From Euclidia mi (Eukaryota; Arthropoda; Insecta; Lepidoptera; Erebidae), in contig OX123192.2 in NCBI GenBank assembly GCA_944739405.2, positions 52,070,486 to 52,134,485 on the forward strand: a stretch of 64,000 bases of DNA, in the 5' to 3' direction. The notes under the pieces are model-generated. The model saw nothing but the letters and a program-made list of their open reading frames with translations, did not search any database and was not told the DNA's origin. The first letter of the stretch is position 1; each line of letters opens with the position of its first letter. Shown here in pieces: positions 33,243-44,639 of this stretch. Position numbers and translations under genes: made by a program.

Positions 33243-34613
33243 AAGTTGTTCTGGTTTTCCATATTTTTATCTTAGTGTTTAATAAAATCATATATCATCA
33301 TCACCTCCTGGGACATTTCCATAGCCAAACTTATAAAAGTATTATATAATATTCATGCATAATATGCAGAATGCACTGAAATCAAAATAATTGTGCTAAA
33401 TAATACGACCTTTGTAGTAGTTAACATGATGCAGCAGCGGATGTTGATTCTCATTCGCATCGGTACGTGCTAGCCATAATGTTCACATTATTATTAGCCG
33501 TAGTAGCATATACAAGTACAATAATAGAAAATGACGCTGCAAAAATACTGGCAGTATTTCCAACTTCGTCTGTAAGCCATCAAGTTGTTTTCCGTCCTTT
33601 CACTCAAGAGCTGGCCAGAAGAGGACACAAAGTTGTCGTTATCACAACAGATTCAGCCTTCCAGAAAGGAAAATCATCACCAAATCTGACAGAAATTGAC
33701 GTCCACGATATATCTTACAAGAAATGGGAAGACCTTTATAAAATAACTTCCAAAGGAGACGGTGATCTTATTTCTTTTATTAAACCAGTTTTTCAAATTA
33801 TTAATCAAATAGTTGAAATACAGTTAAAGATTCCTGAAGTTGCTAAGTTGATTAAAGAAGAAAAATTCGGTTTGTTATTTTTGGAAGCGTGTGCAAAGCG
33901 CCAGTAATACAAATCAGCTCATTGGGATTTCTCAATGATAACGTTGATACTATTGGTGCAGCTTGGCATCCGCTTTTGTACCCAAATACTTTGAGCCAAA
34001 GAATTTATAAACTCACAAAATGGGAGAAAATCGAGTCATTGTGGAATTACTACAAATTTACAAATATAATGAATTTAGTAAAAGACGAAGAGAATGCAAT
34101 GATTAAACGGATGTTCGGGAATAATGCTCCAACTAATGACAAATTAAAGGATAATGTAGATATGATGTTTATGAATATCCATCCTGTATGGATAAATAAT
34201 AGACCAGTACCAACGAATGTGATATACATGTGGGGGATATATGAGAAACCGGCGTGCAAATTACCAAAGGTCTGTTATAATTATAATTTCGATTTGAAGC
34301 TAGTCATTAAGAGTGCAGGGTTATGTGATAAAATTGACATTTATTTTCAGGACCTTAAAGATTATTTTGACTCTTCCAAAAATGGAGTGATATACATGAG
34401 TTTGGGCACAAACGTAAAGCCATCGCTTTTGCCATCGGATAAAGTAGAAATGCTTATAAAAGTGTTCTCTACGTTACATTACGACGTTTTATGGAAATGG
34501 GATACAGACAAGCTGCCTGGACAAGCTAAGAATATCCGTATTTCAAAATGGTTGCCGCAGTCAGCTTTGCTGCGTGCGTATAAATCGATATTTCTTCCAT
34601 GTTTTATTGATAA

Positions 34614-34856
34614 CTAGACGATGCCGGCAGCTGCAATTGCACATTTATTTTTAATTTAACCGTTTTTCAGATATAATTATTGCTTTATATGACTGACTGC
34701 CAGATAACGCCAGCCAAAACTATTAAGCTCAAAAATCTGAAATTTTGCTTGCATGTTCCTCGGGGACACTAAGAAGGGTTTTCCTGAAATACTTACGGGA
34801 CCGGGCAGACAGTGATAAATAAAAAAAGTGCGAGCGTAGCTGCGGGCATCCCCTAG
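34614..34856 (+). mobile_element. Rearranged Lep1-like Helitron with two 3' termini
   Basis: In intron 2 of UGT 3. The right end reads GCGTAGCTGCGGGCATCC then CCTAG before T. The left end, read on the minus strand, also ends GCATCGTCTAG before T. The body from 'atgactgactgccag' follows the Helitron 5' region but the TCTTAATATA start is absent. Confidence 0.65.
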
Positions 34857-34914
34857 TAACTTTTATTTAGTGTATCATATCTATTAAGATGTATTAATAA
34901 GTTGTTAATCATCT

Positions 34915-35110
34915 CTTGCTAAACGGTGAAGGAAAACATCGTGAGGAAACCTGCATGTCGGAGAGTTCTCCATAATATTATCGAAAGACGTCAAGTCTGC
35001 CAACCCGCACTTGGCCAGCGTGGTGGATTATGGCCTTACCCTTCTCATAATGGGAAGAGGCTCGTGCTTAGCAGTGGGACAGTATAAAGGGTTGATGATG
35101 ATGATGATGA
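34915..35110 (+). repeat. LINE 3'-end repeat (family G) with ATG tail
   Basis: Reads 'ggaaaacatcgtgaggaaac', 'cgcacttggccagcgtggtg', 'cagtgggacagtataaagg' and ends in (GATGAT)n. In intron 2 of UGT 3. The gat-repeat tail is typical of RTE-type LINE 3' ends. Confidence 0.75.
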
Positions 35111-35512
35111 ATAAATTTAAAGGAAACAAAGTATAAACTATATAAAGATAGGTTAAAGTTAACAAACAAAAACAAAATAAAACATAATAACACCATAGCT
35201 AGTAAAGTCACTTAACTAACCTAGCAATAAACTACTTTTTACAGGACATCCGAAGGTAAAGCTGTTTATAACCCAAGGAGGTTTACAATCAACAGAAGAA
35301 GCTATTGTCGCAGGTGTGCCTTTGATAGGTATACCAATGTTAGGAGACCAGTGGTTTAATGTGGAAACCTATGAGCATCATAAAATTGGAGTTAAACTTA
35401 ACATGGCAACGCTTCAAGAGAAAGAATTTATGAACACTATTAAAACTGTTATTGAAGATGACAGGTTAGTTAATACTAGCTAATAACAATGTCATGTATT
35501 TTTATATCAATT

Positions 35513-35660
35513 GCATATAAATTTTGTGCTAAAAGCGTGAATATTTTCTATGGCATTATTAATCTAATAGTACATTGAAAATTTTCGCATATCAATTTTG
35601 TGCCGAAAGCGTGAATATTTTCTATGGCATTATTAATCTAATAATACATTGAACATTTTC
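35513..35660. repeat. Two 74-bp tandem copies in UGT 3 intron 3
   Basis: The block starting 'gcatataaattttgtgc' is repeated at 35587 as 'gcatatcaattttgtgc', with a handful of mismatches over 74 bp. Intron 3 otherwise holds anonymous AT-rich DNA. Confidence 0.9.
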
Positions 35661-36499
35661 TAAAGATGGCTGATTTTTTAAACATTACGTTCTTGGAATA
35701 CGTTGTAATCCCTTAAATAGAAAGTGAAGTGTTTGTGTCCTAACTCATGCCGGATCTCGGATCGTCGAATCCAAAGTTCGTATCGTGGCTACCATGTTAT
35801 ATGACCTCAAATCCACTGGCGGCTCTTGGAATTTGGTTTGAAATAGAATGGAATAGACCCGGTGAGGGTAGGTTTTATCACTTAAAGCAAAAAAGTCACT
35901 TGCCATAGGATTTCTCATCTACTTAAGGGGACACTCCTGTTTGAAGCCAACGAACGGCTAGTACCTAATGCCAGTTCCGATATGTCTGTGCTCGCATAAA
36001 TTTGGCTTTTTCAAGTTATTAAATCGTGGTTGGTAATTTTGATAATTCCAAACCGAGAGTCGTGTAATTATGATGTAAATGACAAAACAAAAAAAACGAT
36101 TAAACGCAAACTACAGAATAAATGTTTCGCTGTACTGTTTTGCTATGGCATTACAATCATTATCCAGTAAACATAAAAACCACACTTACTATTAATGTAA
36201 TAGCTTGACAAGTATATCATTCGTTTTTTTCTTTAAGCAACTTATGGTCAGAAGGTCGGGCAAAATTAAACAAAACGACATGTTTGCTAGTTGCAAGCCC
36301 AAATATATTAATATTATTTATTTAAGATGCCGCAGATCACAATTGCAAGTTTATCAGCTAAGTAGCATTTTTTCGTCTTGCGTTGAACGCATGGTTGTGG
36401 CGATTTCAAACATTCTTGTTTAGAAAGAAAGATGCAAGTGCGGAAAATGTCTGAGGACAGTTTTCCTTAAAAAATATTTTTTTTATACGTACGGTTGGG

Positions 36500-36735
36500 G
36501 AGAGATGTATGATATTGCACCTACATTTCGCCACATTATTGACTTTTAGGTCGGTCCCACGTAATAGGGTGCGAGCCTGTAACCGTTACCGGACACTTTG
36601 CCAGACGCCGTGCTTCTGCTGTGAATTCGGAAAAACCCTGTAACACTTTTTCCCGACCCGGGAATAGAATCCGAGACATGCTGATCAGCAGCCGCATACA
36701 CTATCTACTGGACGAAGGCGGCAGTCAAGTCAAGA
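36500..36735 (-). mobile_element. tRNA-type SINE, family E (decayed)
   Basis: In UGT 3 intron 3. On the minus strand it has 'gtccagtagatagtgtatgc' (A-box region), 'cggattctattcccggg' (B box, mutated) and the shared 3' module ('ggctcgcaccctattacgtg'). Confidence 0.75.
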
Positions 36736-37055
36736 ATTTTTTTAAATTTGTGACTGACAAATAATTATGACTATTTATTTTTAGTTACCGTCGCAACATA
36801 CTACGGCTACGGGAAATCATGCGGGACGAGTCTGTGAAACCATTGTATGTATTACGACATAAAGGAGCAAAACATCTTCGTTCTCCCTCTGCCAATATCT
36901 CCTGGAGGGAGATTTTGGAACTGGATCTGCTTCTTATCGTTTTGTTCGTCTGTTTCATTATTATGATTGGTATCTTGATCATGTTTCTTGCTGTTGTTAA
37001 GTTCATTTGCAAAATTATTTATCAAAGTAAAAACGTAAAGAGTAAAAATTCTTAA

Positions 37056-38145
37056 TAATTAAAATTAATGTGATTTGAAACTGTTATAATCATAATTACA
37101 ATTATCTTATTTAACTAGTTCTTTAATTACTAATATAATTATCTTCTCACGCTCATCTTTATTTTAGATTGAATTTTCAGTACTTATTATATATACGCAT
37201 TAAAATTTTAAGTGCCACTTTAAGTCGTAGCCTCTAGACGGCGAGCTAACAGGACCGTTCATCAACCGAAGACTTGACGAGACAGGCCGTCAGCCGAGGC
37301 GGCGGTGCCGTAACTATGTTTACCTCCCCAAGTTTCACGTCAATTGCATTCAAGCTTTATCATTTTTTTATGATTGTATCAAAATCGGCAAGCAGTTTAC
37401 AGAATACATCTACCAACTAATTTTCAAAGGAATAGTCTTAATAGTTTCGGAATAAAGTGGCTGTGACATACGGACAGACAGACAGACATCTAGAACGTCT
37501 TTTTTTGCTGTTTTTGGCTATGAAACCCTCAAAAGAAGATAAACCAATACTTTTAAAAATAAGGCTGCCATTTAAACGAACCTGCAACTTTTATACCCTT
37601 GCTGTCCTACTTAACTACATACATTCAATTTATACATTAATATTAAAATAAGAGTGTGTAATCCAAGGCAAAAACTATTACCGTAGTCCTTGCGTATAAC
37701 TACTACAAATGCTAAAGTTCGTTCTATCTAAAGGACAATATCAATATTACTAGTACCATTATTCTGTATTCTGGTGTCCTTAGAACTGCTTGACTAAGTA
37801 AAGATATCATAATATGCAAATACATAGCTACTAACCTAAAATTCAACACAAGGTTCTTCTTATTTTGAATCCCAAACGGATCCATTATTCAGATGCTATC
37901 ATAAAATTTAAATTGTAAGAGACTACCGAATGTCTTAAATTGGCCTTCCATTGTGTTCGTACCGTTAATGTTGCTGTGAACGAATGTATGGGCTTGTATT
38001 ACCGTGCTTTACAGCATTTACGTTTCTTTTAAAGGATTTTCCGATGTGCTATGGAAAAGTATTCATGTGCAAAAAAGTATGTTCTCGGGAAAGTGATTAT
38101 TCCACGAATTAACTAATTTAAATTTAGTACAGGCTACTTTACACA
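37056..38145. other. No gene seen
   Basis: Downstream flank of UGT 3. AT-rich; a stretch around 37480 with 'cggacagacagacagac' resembles repeat-derived DNA. No recognisable frame. Confidence 0.5.
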
Positions 38146-38149
38146 TAGG

Positions 38150-38360
38150 TGACCAGTTCGGAAAAGTTAGTTGAGAAGTAATTGTTATTAATTCTGACAA
38201 GTCCTCACGCCCAGCAGTCATCAATATATTTAACAGTCATTACAGGAAGTCGGTGCTCCCAAATATTCCAACAATACATGTATTATGTAGCGGTCAGACG
38301 GTAGTCACTTTGTGGTAAATTTTAATTCGATCAAAGATGTTTAGACTATGACGGATACCA
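38150..38360 (+). repeat. SINE family D remnant (diverged)
   Basis: The order 'cacgcccagcagtcatcaat', 'aacagtcattacaggaagtc', 'gtagtcactttgtggtaaa' and 'agatgtttagactatga' parallels the 3' two thirds of SINE D at 9900-10110, with many substitutions. The tRNA head is missing. Confidence 0.5.
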
Positions 38361-38952
38361 GACTTCATAGAGAAACTCTTGAATCCTTAACACGCAAAAC
38401 GATGAACTGCTTTTCTTGTATTTTACATGAAAGACAACTTCGGCACTAGATACATATATTATACTGTAGCGTGGGTGACTTCAGGCACAAACAAAGTAAC
38501 GGACACAAATAACTTGCCCAGACTGAAATATCATCAAAGAGTTCATACTACAGAAGCCGGCGACATGAAATTTGCACAGTGGGTTCCTCTAAGACGTAGG
38601 TACCAACACCAGGAACGATTTTGGGATATTCTTTATCAAAGGGGGTCAGATTGAAAATTAAGGACAGGTAAGGTCGTGGGCGACCGCTAGTTTCATACAT
38701 GCATCGTTCAATAATCATATTATAATAAAAAACTTGAGTATGCAACCTTAGACCGGGAAAACTCTATTTCTGATAATGAACTTAAACATTAGGTAACTTA
38801 AGGTACAATTTTAAAACATATATTACTTTCAGTTACTTATTATATTTATCATAACTATAGTTATAGGTTTAAAAGTATGGTTTTAGATGTAAATAGTAAA
38901 TAAGTAATAGTTAGTGAAAATGTAATTAATTGAATTGAAATAAAAATACGTT
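38361..38952. other. No gene seen
   Basis: Left flank of BEL/Pao 2. Short frames only, none recognised. Confidence 0.5.
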
Positions 38953-39438
38953 TGGTAGCGCCATCTACCTTCCTATCTATAACTAATCGCATCAAGATCA
39001 ATCGTTCCACGTCTAGTGCGAGCGATACCATATTTTCGTCCCGCTCTATCCCACTCCCTGGAAGAGGCACTGCCTTTCGCAGATTGGTCGCTGCGATCGT
39101 CGACGCGAGTGACAGGCCAGAACTTTTAAGAACGTTCGATTCGCGAGACGCGTCCGCGATATCGTACCGCGCCGCACCGATGTATGTGATTATTACCGCT
39201 TCCACCAAGGAAAACCCGCTCGCGAGTGAAGTGAAAACAAGCAGCTGCATCACGAAACCACCAGGAGACTGCCCTTCGGAAACGAAGAAGATTGCCGTAT
39301 AAGGTGAGTGCCCTCCATCCTTGAAATATCCTATACCCACTTACAATCACCTCTTCCTACATCCTCTTCCTTTAAATACAGTCCATTTTTTCCAAATCAC
39401 CTAGAACCTACCTACGGTTTCGGTGTATCGCCGAACCA
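38953..39438 (+). repeat. BEL/Pao 2, 5' LTR
   Basis: 486 bp, starts TGGTAGCGCCATCTACC and ends GTATCGCCGAACCA. Followed by 'tttttttgatccatacgag', equivalent to the sequence after the 5' LTR of element 1. Confidence 0.95.
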
Positions 39439-39773
39439 TTTTTTTGATCCATACGAGTCGGATTCATTTACGTTTTTATACGTTATATCGCTATACCTAG
39501 GCAGTTATAGCACCTAGCTATACTCCTAATATATTCACATAACCGTCACATGGTTATTTCCGCCCGCATCAGTAGGTAAACTTTTATGTAGCTACCTACT
39601 TATTAAATTATTAATTCTGGAACTATCATAGTTGTCTTATAAATCTCATATTTCAAGCAACTTTTAATTCCTCAGCTCTAGAGTGTTGCATACTTAGCCT
39701 ACTTAGGTAAAATAATAGATACATTAGATATTCTTATTTTGTTACGGTCTCATTAGCTTATACTTACGTAAGC

Positions 39774-40910
39774 ATGTCACAACAAAAGAAGTCACGCGTG
39801 TCGGAAGACAAAGAGATGACAATCTTAGAAGCAAAACGCAATATTTTATTTGAGCGCATTCAAAACATCTATGAACGATCAAAAACCGCATCTATGTCTG
39901 ACAGTAATAGCGAAGCATTTCTCAGTTATTGTATGACAGTAGATAGTATTCGAACAGATTTTCATAAGTTGTTAGACGATTATAACGCAAGATGACTTTC
40001 TATCAATCCTGATGAAAAACCGAACTATCAGGCGTATATCTCATTCGAAGATCTTTATTGTATTATTAAGCGTATACAATCGCAATTGGAGGGTAAATGT
40101 TCAGCAGAGCCCGTTGCCCGCAAACCGAGATTACCGCCAATCGAGATTATGTCGTTTGACGGAGATATACGAAATTGGCCGTTATTCTATGCGAGTTTTA
40201 AGTCTACAGTGCACGATAATGGTTCTCTGACAGATGCTGACAGATTGTACTATTTAATAGGTAAACTGTCACCGAAGGCCCAGTCCGTATTTGCAGGTGT
40301 CACAGCCAGTGCTGAGAATTATCAGGTCATATTTCAGTCACTACTTGACAGATATCAAGACACGCGCGTTCTAGCGTCTACTAACTTTGATCAAGCTTTA
40401 AATCTTAAATTGTCTGGTGCCGCGTCTGTTTCGAATTTCCAGCTGTTCATTGATAACTTCGTAACCGCGGTTAATTCTCTTAGGAATTTAAAATTAGAAG
40501 ATCTTTCCGACTTTATGTTGCTTCAACTCGCTTTAAAAAAGTTTGACACTGATACAATTCGCGCATTCGAGATGTCGGAACGCAATAATAAAATACCTAC
40601 ACTAGATAGTTTTATTTCGTTCATAAAAGATCAGTGTCGAATATTTCATAATACGCAGTCTGGTTCACCTGGCCCGTCTAACACTAACAGCAACAAACAA
40701 AGGTTGAATAAATCGCGAAATAGTAATAATAACTCGGTCCCTAATCCACAATCTTACGTAACATGTTCGGAATCTAATAGTAATAATTCACAGAAGTGTC
40801 TGTGCAGTAATATAGTGCACGACCACTTATACAAGTGTCCCGCCTTCGATAATTTGCATGCAACCGCTCGTTTTAAATGCGTAAAAGATAACAAAGCTTG
40901 CATTAATTGA
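39774..40910 (+). pseudogene. BEL/Pao 2 gag
   Basis: Starts MSQQKKSRVSEDKEMTILEA, with a DUF1759-type core (LPPIEIMSFDGDIRNWPLFY) and FISFIKDQC continuing to a CCHC region. A TGA at 39993-39995 (after NAR) interrupts the N-terminal part, and a second TGA at about 40906-40910 replaces the Cys of the zinc knuckle (NKACIN, stop). Both are simple substitutions relative to element 1. Confidence 0.9.
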
Positions 40911-41012
40911 TTAAGCATAAAACATAAAACAAGTAATTGTGCTAGTAGAACGAGATGTCGCTCATGTAATCAAAGACATCATACACTGTTACATTTCGAT
41001 AAAGATAACCCG

Positions 41013-41804
41013 TTGTCAAGCCAAGCCGCTAACCTTGACACACTTACGCTGCAGGTGCAGACCACGGTAGCTGCGCCTTCCGCGTCTGAGGGCGAAGTAT
41101 CGTTGTGTACGACATCCATTGCGCGGGCGACGCGCACGCGAGGACGGCGCTCGCGCATCTATAATGATCTGCGCAAGGCCAAAACGCAGTGTACGGCGTC
41201 TAAGACGGTACTGTTAGCGACAGCGCAAGTTATCGTATATGATGTTAATGGGTCGCCGCATATGGTACGTTGTCTGCTAGATAGCGCATCTCAGACCAAT
41301 TTAATAACATCGGAATGCTTCAAACGACTCGGATTATGGAATAACTTTAAAAATACTAACTCAACCGTCAAAGGGATAGGCGGATCAGAAAAGCATTGCA
41401 GGGGTTCCGTAGATATTAAAATACATTCGCGTTTTGATAGGAATATTAATTTTAACATTTCTTCGCTTATCGTGGAGCGTATCACGGACGCATTGCCGAA
41501 CCCTAATGTAGACGTAGCATCACTCACTCATCTCGAGTCATTGCCGCTAGCCGACGCGGAGTTTGCGAATCCGGCAGGCATTGATCTTTTGATCGGAGCT
41601 TCAATATTTCCGCACTTGTTACTAACTAACATAGTACGTATTGAGCGATATGATTTACCGCCCGCTATTGAGACGGTACTTGGGTATGTGATTATGGGTA
41701 CCATACCTACGTTACATACTGCTCATTGTATTACGTCTTGTTGTTGTTCTGCTCTTCAAGAGATCAAGGTGGGTGCTAAAACTGTGTGTAAGATAAAGCA
41801 CTAA
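41013..41804 (+). pseudogene. BEL/Pao 2 zinc knuckle to protease
   Basis: Contains the aspartic-protease-like segment VRCLLDSASQTNLITSECF and FKRLGLW, then ADAEFANPAGIDLLIGASIF and GYVIMGTIPTLHTAH. This is the part deleted from element 1. The frame ends just before a TATGC array that replaces the N-terminal RT. Confidence 0.88.
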
Positions 41805-41810
41805 CTAGCT

Positions 41811-42020
41811 ATGCTATGTTATGCTATGCTATGCTATTCTATGCTATGCTATGCTATGCTATGCTATGCTATGCTATGCTGTGCTATGCTATGCTATGCT
41901 ATGCTATGCTATGCTATGCTATGCTGTGCTATGCTATGCTACGCTATGCTATGCTATGCTATGCTATGCTATGCTACGCTATGCTATGCTAAGCTACGCT
42001 ACGCTACACTATACTATACT
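41811..42020. repeat. (TATGC)n pentanucleotide array replacing N-terminal RT
   Basis: About 210 bp of CTATG/TATGC units with scattered C-for-T variants. In element 1 the equivalent interval holds about 750 bp of RT coding sequence. Confidence 0.95.
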
Positions 42021-42024
42021 ACAC

Positions 42025-42421
42025 TTCCGCTTTGTATATAGATGACATTGCCTGTAATGTCATACCCGCTCCGTTAGCAATTTCGCTTTGTGAAGAGCTT
42101 ATTCAGCTTTTCAAGCGAGGCCAGTTTGATCTTGTCAAATGGACAAGCAACTCTAAGGAGGTTCTCGCACGCATACCAGGTTCTCATAAAGCTTCTCCAG
42201 ACATTGAGTTTGAGAAGTCTGTACCGCATAAGGTTCTCGGTTTACGCTGGGACAAATCCTGTGATAGTTTTCGGTTTGACGTCTCACCACCAGATGATAA
42301 GTGCACCAAACGCACTATGCTGTCCACAGTGGCTCGACTATGGGACATAATGGGTTTTGTGGCTCCCACAATTTTGTACGCCAAGCTCTTGATCAAAGAG
42401 CTTTTTTCTATCAAAGTGTGA
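42025..42421 (+). pseudogene. BEL/Pao 2 RT, C-terminal part
   Basis: Begins at motif C (LYIDDIACNVIPAPLAI) and continues LFKRGQFDLVKWTSNSKEVL, KVLGLRWDKSCDSFRFDV and RLWDIMGFVAPTIL. Motif C keeps both Asp residues. RT motifs A and B are missing. Confidence 0.9.
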
Positions 42422-42457
42422 GTGGGATGAAACACCCCCTGACCATATTGTCGCCGC

Positions 42458-42796
42458 TTGGGGCCAGTTTGTATTGAGCTTACCGCGCTCAATCAAATTA
42501 CTATTCCGCGTCATCTTGGGTTGGTAGATGGATGTACCATCAACTTAATAGGTTTCGCTGACGCCAGCGAGCGTGCTTACGGCGGAGTCGTATATCTGCA
42601 AGTCCGCATTGGTTCTAACTACTCGGTGCAGTTAGTTTGTGCCATGTCTAAGGTCTCGCCTGTTAAAACCATTTCGGTTGCGAGACTGGAGTTGTGCGCG
42701 GCCCTTCTGCTGTCTCAGTTGCTCGACAAGGTTCAAGACACAGTTTTGCCCCACTACTCTATTAATAAATATACGCATTTTCCGACTCCAAAGTAG
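42458..42796 (+). pseudogene. BEL/Pao 2 RNase H region
   Basis: LVDGCTINLIGFADASERAY and RLELCAALLLSQLLDKVQD, the same block as 26998-27321 on the minus strand. Confidence 0.88.
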
Positions 42797-43131
42797 TGCT
42801 CGCTTGGATTCATTCTTCTCCTCATCGCTGGCAGACTTTTGTCGCCAACCGCGTTAGTAAATTGATTGAACTTGTTCCCGCTACTTGTTTCAATCACGTC
42901 GCGGGTTATCGTACTCGTCTTCAGGAAGAACTCTCCATAGATCATATTGACTGGAAGTTTATTCCACCAGCATCACCACATTTCGGTGGATGTTGGGCAA
43001 GCATGGTCAAAGTAATTAAAACGCATCTCTTCAAAGTTATAGGTCAACAGATCCTCTCTTACGAAGAGCCTCTAACTGTCCTTGCACAAGTCGAGGCACT
43101 GATCAACTCGCGTCCGCTTCCAACTCAGTGA
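42796..43131 (+). pseudogene. BEL/Pao 2 integrase remnant with internal deletion
   Basis: HRWQTFVANRVSKLIELVPA and CFNHVAG is joined directly to YRTRLQEELSIDHIDWKFIP, skipping about 1 kb that encodes the zinc finger and two DDE residues. The end NSRPL is joined to PTQ stop across the shared bases GTCCGCT. Only the last motif (SPHFGGCWASMVKVIKTHLF) is left. Confidence 0.9.
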
Positions 43132-43345
43132 GATCTAGCCTGAAGTTGGACCTACCTCTTAGTTTAAGTATTTAGTTAGTAGTTTTCGCTATTATTGCGT
43201 TTGTAGTTTTCGCTAAAGTTAATTTAGATTAATTTATTGTCATATCGCTGTCTTAGCCTATTGACGGGTTATGCGGTAGTACACCCAACATAGCTAAGTT
43301 CAATTCTATTTTTTTTAAAGGCAACCCTTTAGGGCCGGGGGGATA

Positions 43346-43831
43346 TGGTAGCGCCATCTACCTTCCTATCTATAACTAATCGCATCAAGATCAATCGTTC
43401 CACGTCTAGTGCGAGCGATACCATATTTCCGTCCCGCTCTATCCCACTCCCTGGAAGAGGCACTGCCTTTCGCGGATTGGTCGCTGCGATCGTCGACGCG
43501 AGTTACAGGCCATAACTTTTAAGAATGTTTGATTTGCGAGACGCGTCCGCGATATCGTACCGCGCCGCACCGATGTATGTGATTATTACCGCTTCCACCA
43601 AGGAAAACCCGCTCGCGAGTGAAGGGAAAACAAGCAGCTGCATCACGAAACCACCAGGAGACTGCCCTTCGGAAACGAAGAAGATTGCCGTATAAGGTGA
43701 GTGCTCTCCATCCTTGAAATATCCTATACCCACTCACAATCACCTCTTCCTACATCCTCTTCCTTTAAATACAGTCCATTTTTTCCAAATCACCTAGAAC
43801 CTACCTACGGTTTCGGTGTATCGCCGAACCA
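43346..43831 (+). repeat. BEL/Pao 2, 3' LTR
   Basis: 486 bp, preceded by a purine-rich tract (gggccggggggata). Near identical to 38953-39438; visible differences include GTTACAGGCCATAAC against GTGACAGGCCAGAAC. Confidence 0.95.
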
Positions 43832-44044
43832 ACGTTACTAATTAATCCCGTTCCTAGTTTGAATCTTGTAAGGCAGCAATTCATCCATTCAGTGCAATTA
43901 ACCTATTTAAAACGAGCTAAGATTGAAATCTGTTTTTCTTTTGTCTTCATTTTGAAAACAGACAGGAAGACAGAGCATATGTGTGTGACTTTACCAAACC
44001 GATGCTAAAGACATCTATAATATTATAAAGCTGAAAGGCTTGAG

Positions 44045-44140
44045 TTTTTATAATCTCACGCCTGTATCCCCGAAGAGGTAGGCAGAGGTATATTGCTACA
44101 CCCACTTTTCGCCAGAATTATTTTAGACCCACGTACACAT
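44045..44140 (-). repeat. Shared SINE 3' module, isolated
   Basis: Plus strand reads 'ctcacgcctgtatccccgaa', 'taggcagaggtatattgcta' and 'cccacttttcgcca', the 3' module of SINE A/B/E, with no 5' part. Confidence 0.7.
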
Positions 44141-44354
44141 GAACTCTCTGTTAGAAAAGTTCTATTAATATAAATCAATAATTTATTTAATAGATTGGCC
44201 AGAATAATGTCTGTTTGTACCACAACGAGAAAAGTACGGAGAAACGCATAGATAAACAATTAAGGAAAGTACAGGGGGGCGCAAAAGTAATTACCTTATA
44301 GAAATTCCTTATATATTTTATATGACATCTCCTGTCATTCTGATATTGAAAATT

Positions 44355-44588
44355 TTACATACGTACATACATAGACTCACGCCTGCCTCCCCTAATGGGG
44401 TAGGCAGAGGCATATTAAACGCCCACTTTTCGCCAGTGTTTCGATCCCACGTAAAAGGTGGCGAGCCTATTGCCGCTTATCGGGACATTCAGTTTGCCAG
44501 AGCCTTGTCCGTTGATCGGCAGGTGCACCACTTGCAGATTAGGTTGGATTGGGACCCTAAGTTCTTGGTGGGAACCCTATGCATTCAA
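44355..44588 (-). mobile_element. SINE-like repeat, family B
   Basis: Second copy of the repeat at 3810-4055, inside the mariner. Same unique half ('ccaccaagaacttagggtcc' on the minus strand) and same shared 3' module. Confidence 0.78.
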
Positions 44589-44639
44589 ATTAAATATTGA
44601 AAATGTTGTAGTAATCAAATGTAAAATTCACTAAAAATA

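Larger units (their letters stand above)
33479..37055 (+). pseudogene. UDP-glycosyltransferase 3 (UGT33-like), four exons, one frameshift
   Basis: Exons: 33479-34269, 34351-34573, 35245-35464 and 36785-37055, all with GT-AG borders. Start chosen at ATG 33479: it gives a signal peptide (MFTLLLAVVAYTSTII) followed by AKILAVFPTSSVSHQVVF. Exon 1 is the acceptor-binding domain (NLTEIDVHDISYKKWEDLYK). Exon 3 has the UGT signature LFITQGGLQSTEEA and GIPMLGDQWFN. Exon 4 has the C-terminal membrane helix LLLIVLFVCFIIMIGILIMF and a lysine-rich tail (KNVKSKNS), so the product would be a type I ER-membrane enzyme conjugating sugar to lipophilic compounds. Exon 1 is out of frame at about 33895: relative to the paralogues 31 or 34 bases (RPxLLLSH region) are missing between two CAA triplets. 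With that gap counted the coding length is a multiple of three, about 512 codons, the family norm. It is either a recent pseudogene or an allele/assembly deletion. Confidence 0.92.
38953..43831 (+). mobile_element. BEL/Pao LTR retrotransposon 2, internally deleted
   Basis: Two 486-bp LTRs (38953-39438 and 43346-43831), TGGTAGCG...CGAACCA, differ at only a few positions. The flanks carry a perfect 5-bp target duplication ACGTT (38948-38952 and 43832-43836). The inside keeps gag, protease, the end of RT, RNase H and scraps of integrase in plus orientation. Three deletions removed the N-terminal RT and most of the integrase. It is a sister subfamily of element 1, sharing the internal region but with a different LTR body. 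Confidence 0.95.

Noticed and set aside
38861..39340. 159-residue minus-strand frame, nearly repeated at 43503-43733
   Set aside because: It lies in the LTR of BEL/Pao 2 and recurs only because the LTR is duplicated.
41811..42041. Open frames of repeated MLCYA-type residues
   Set aside because: They are translations of the TATGC microsatellite.
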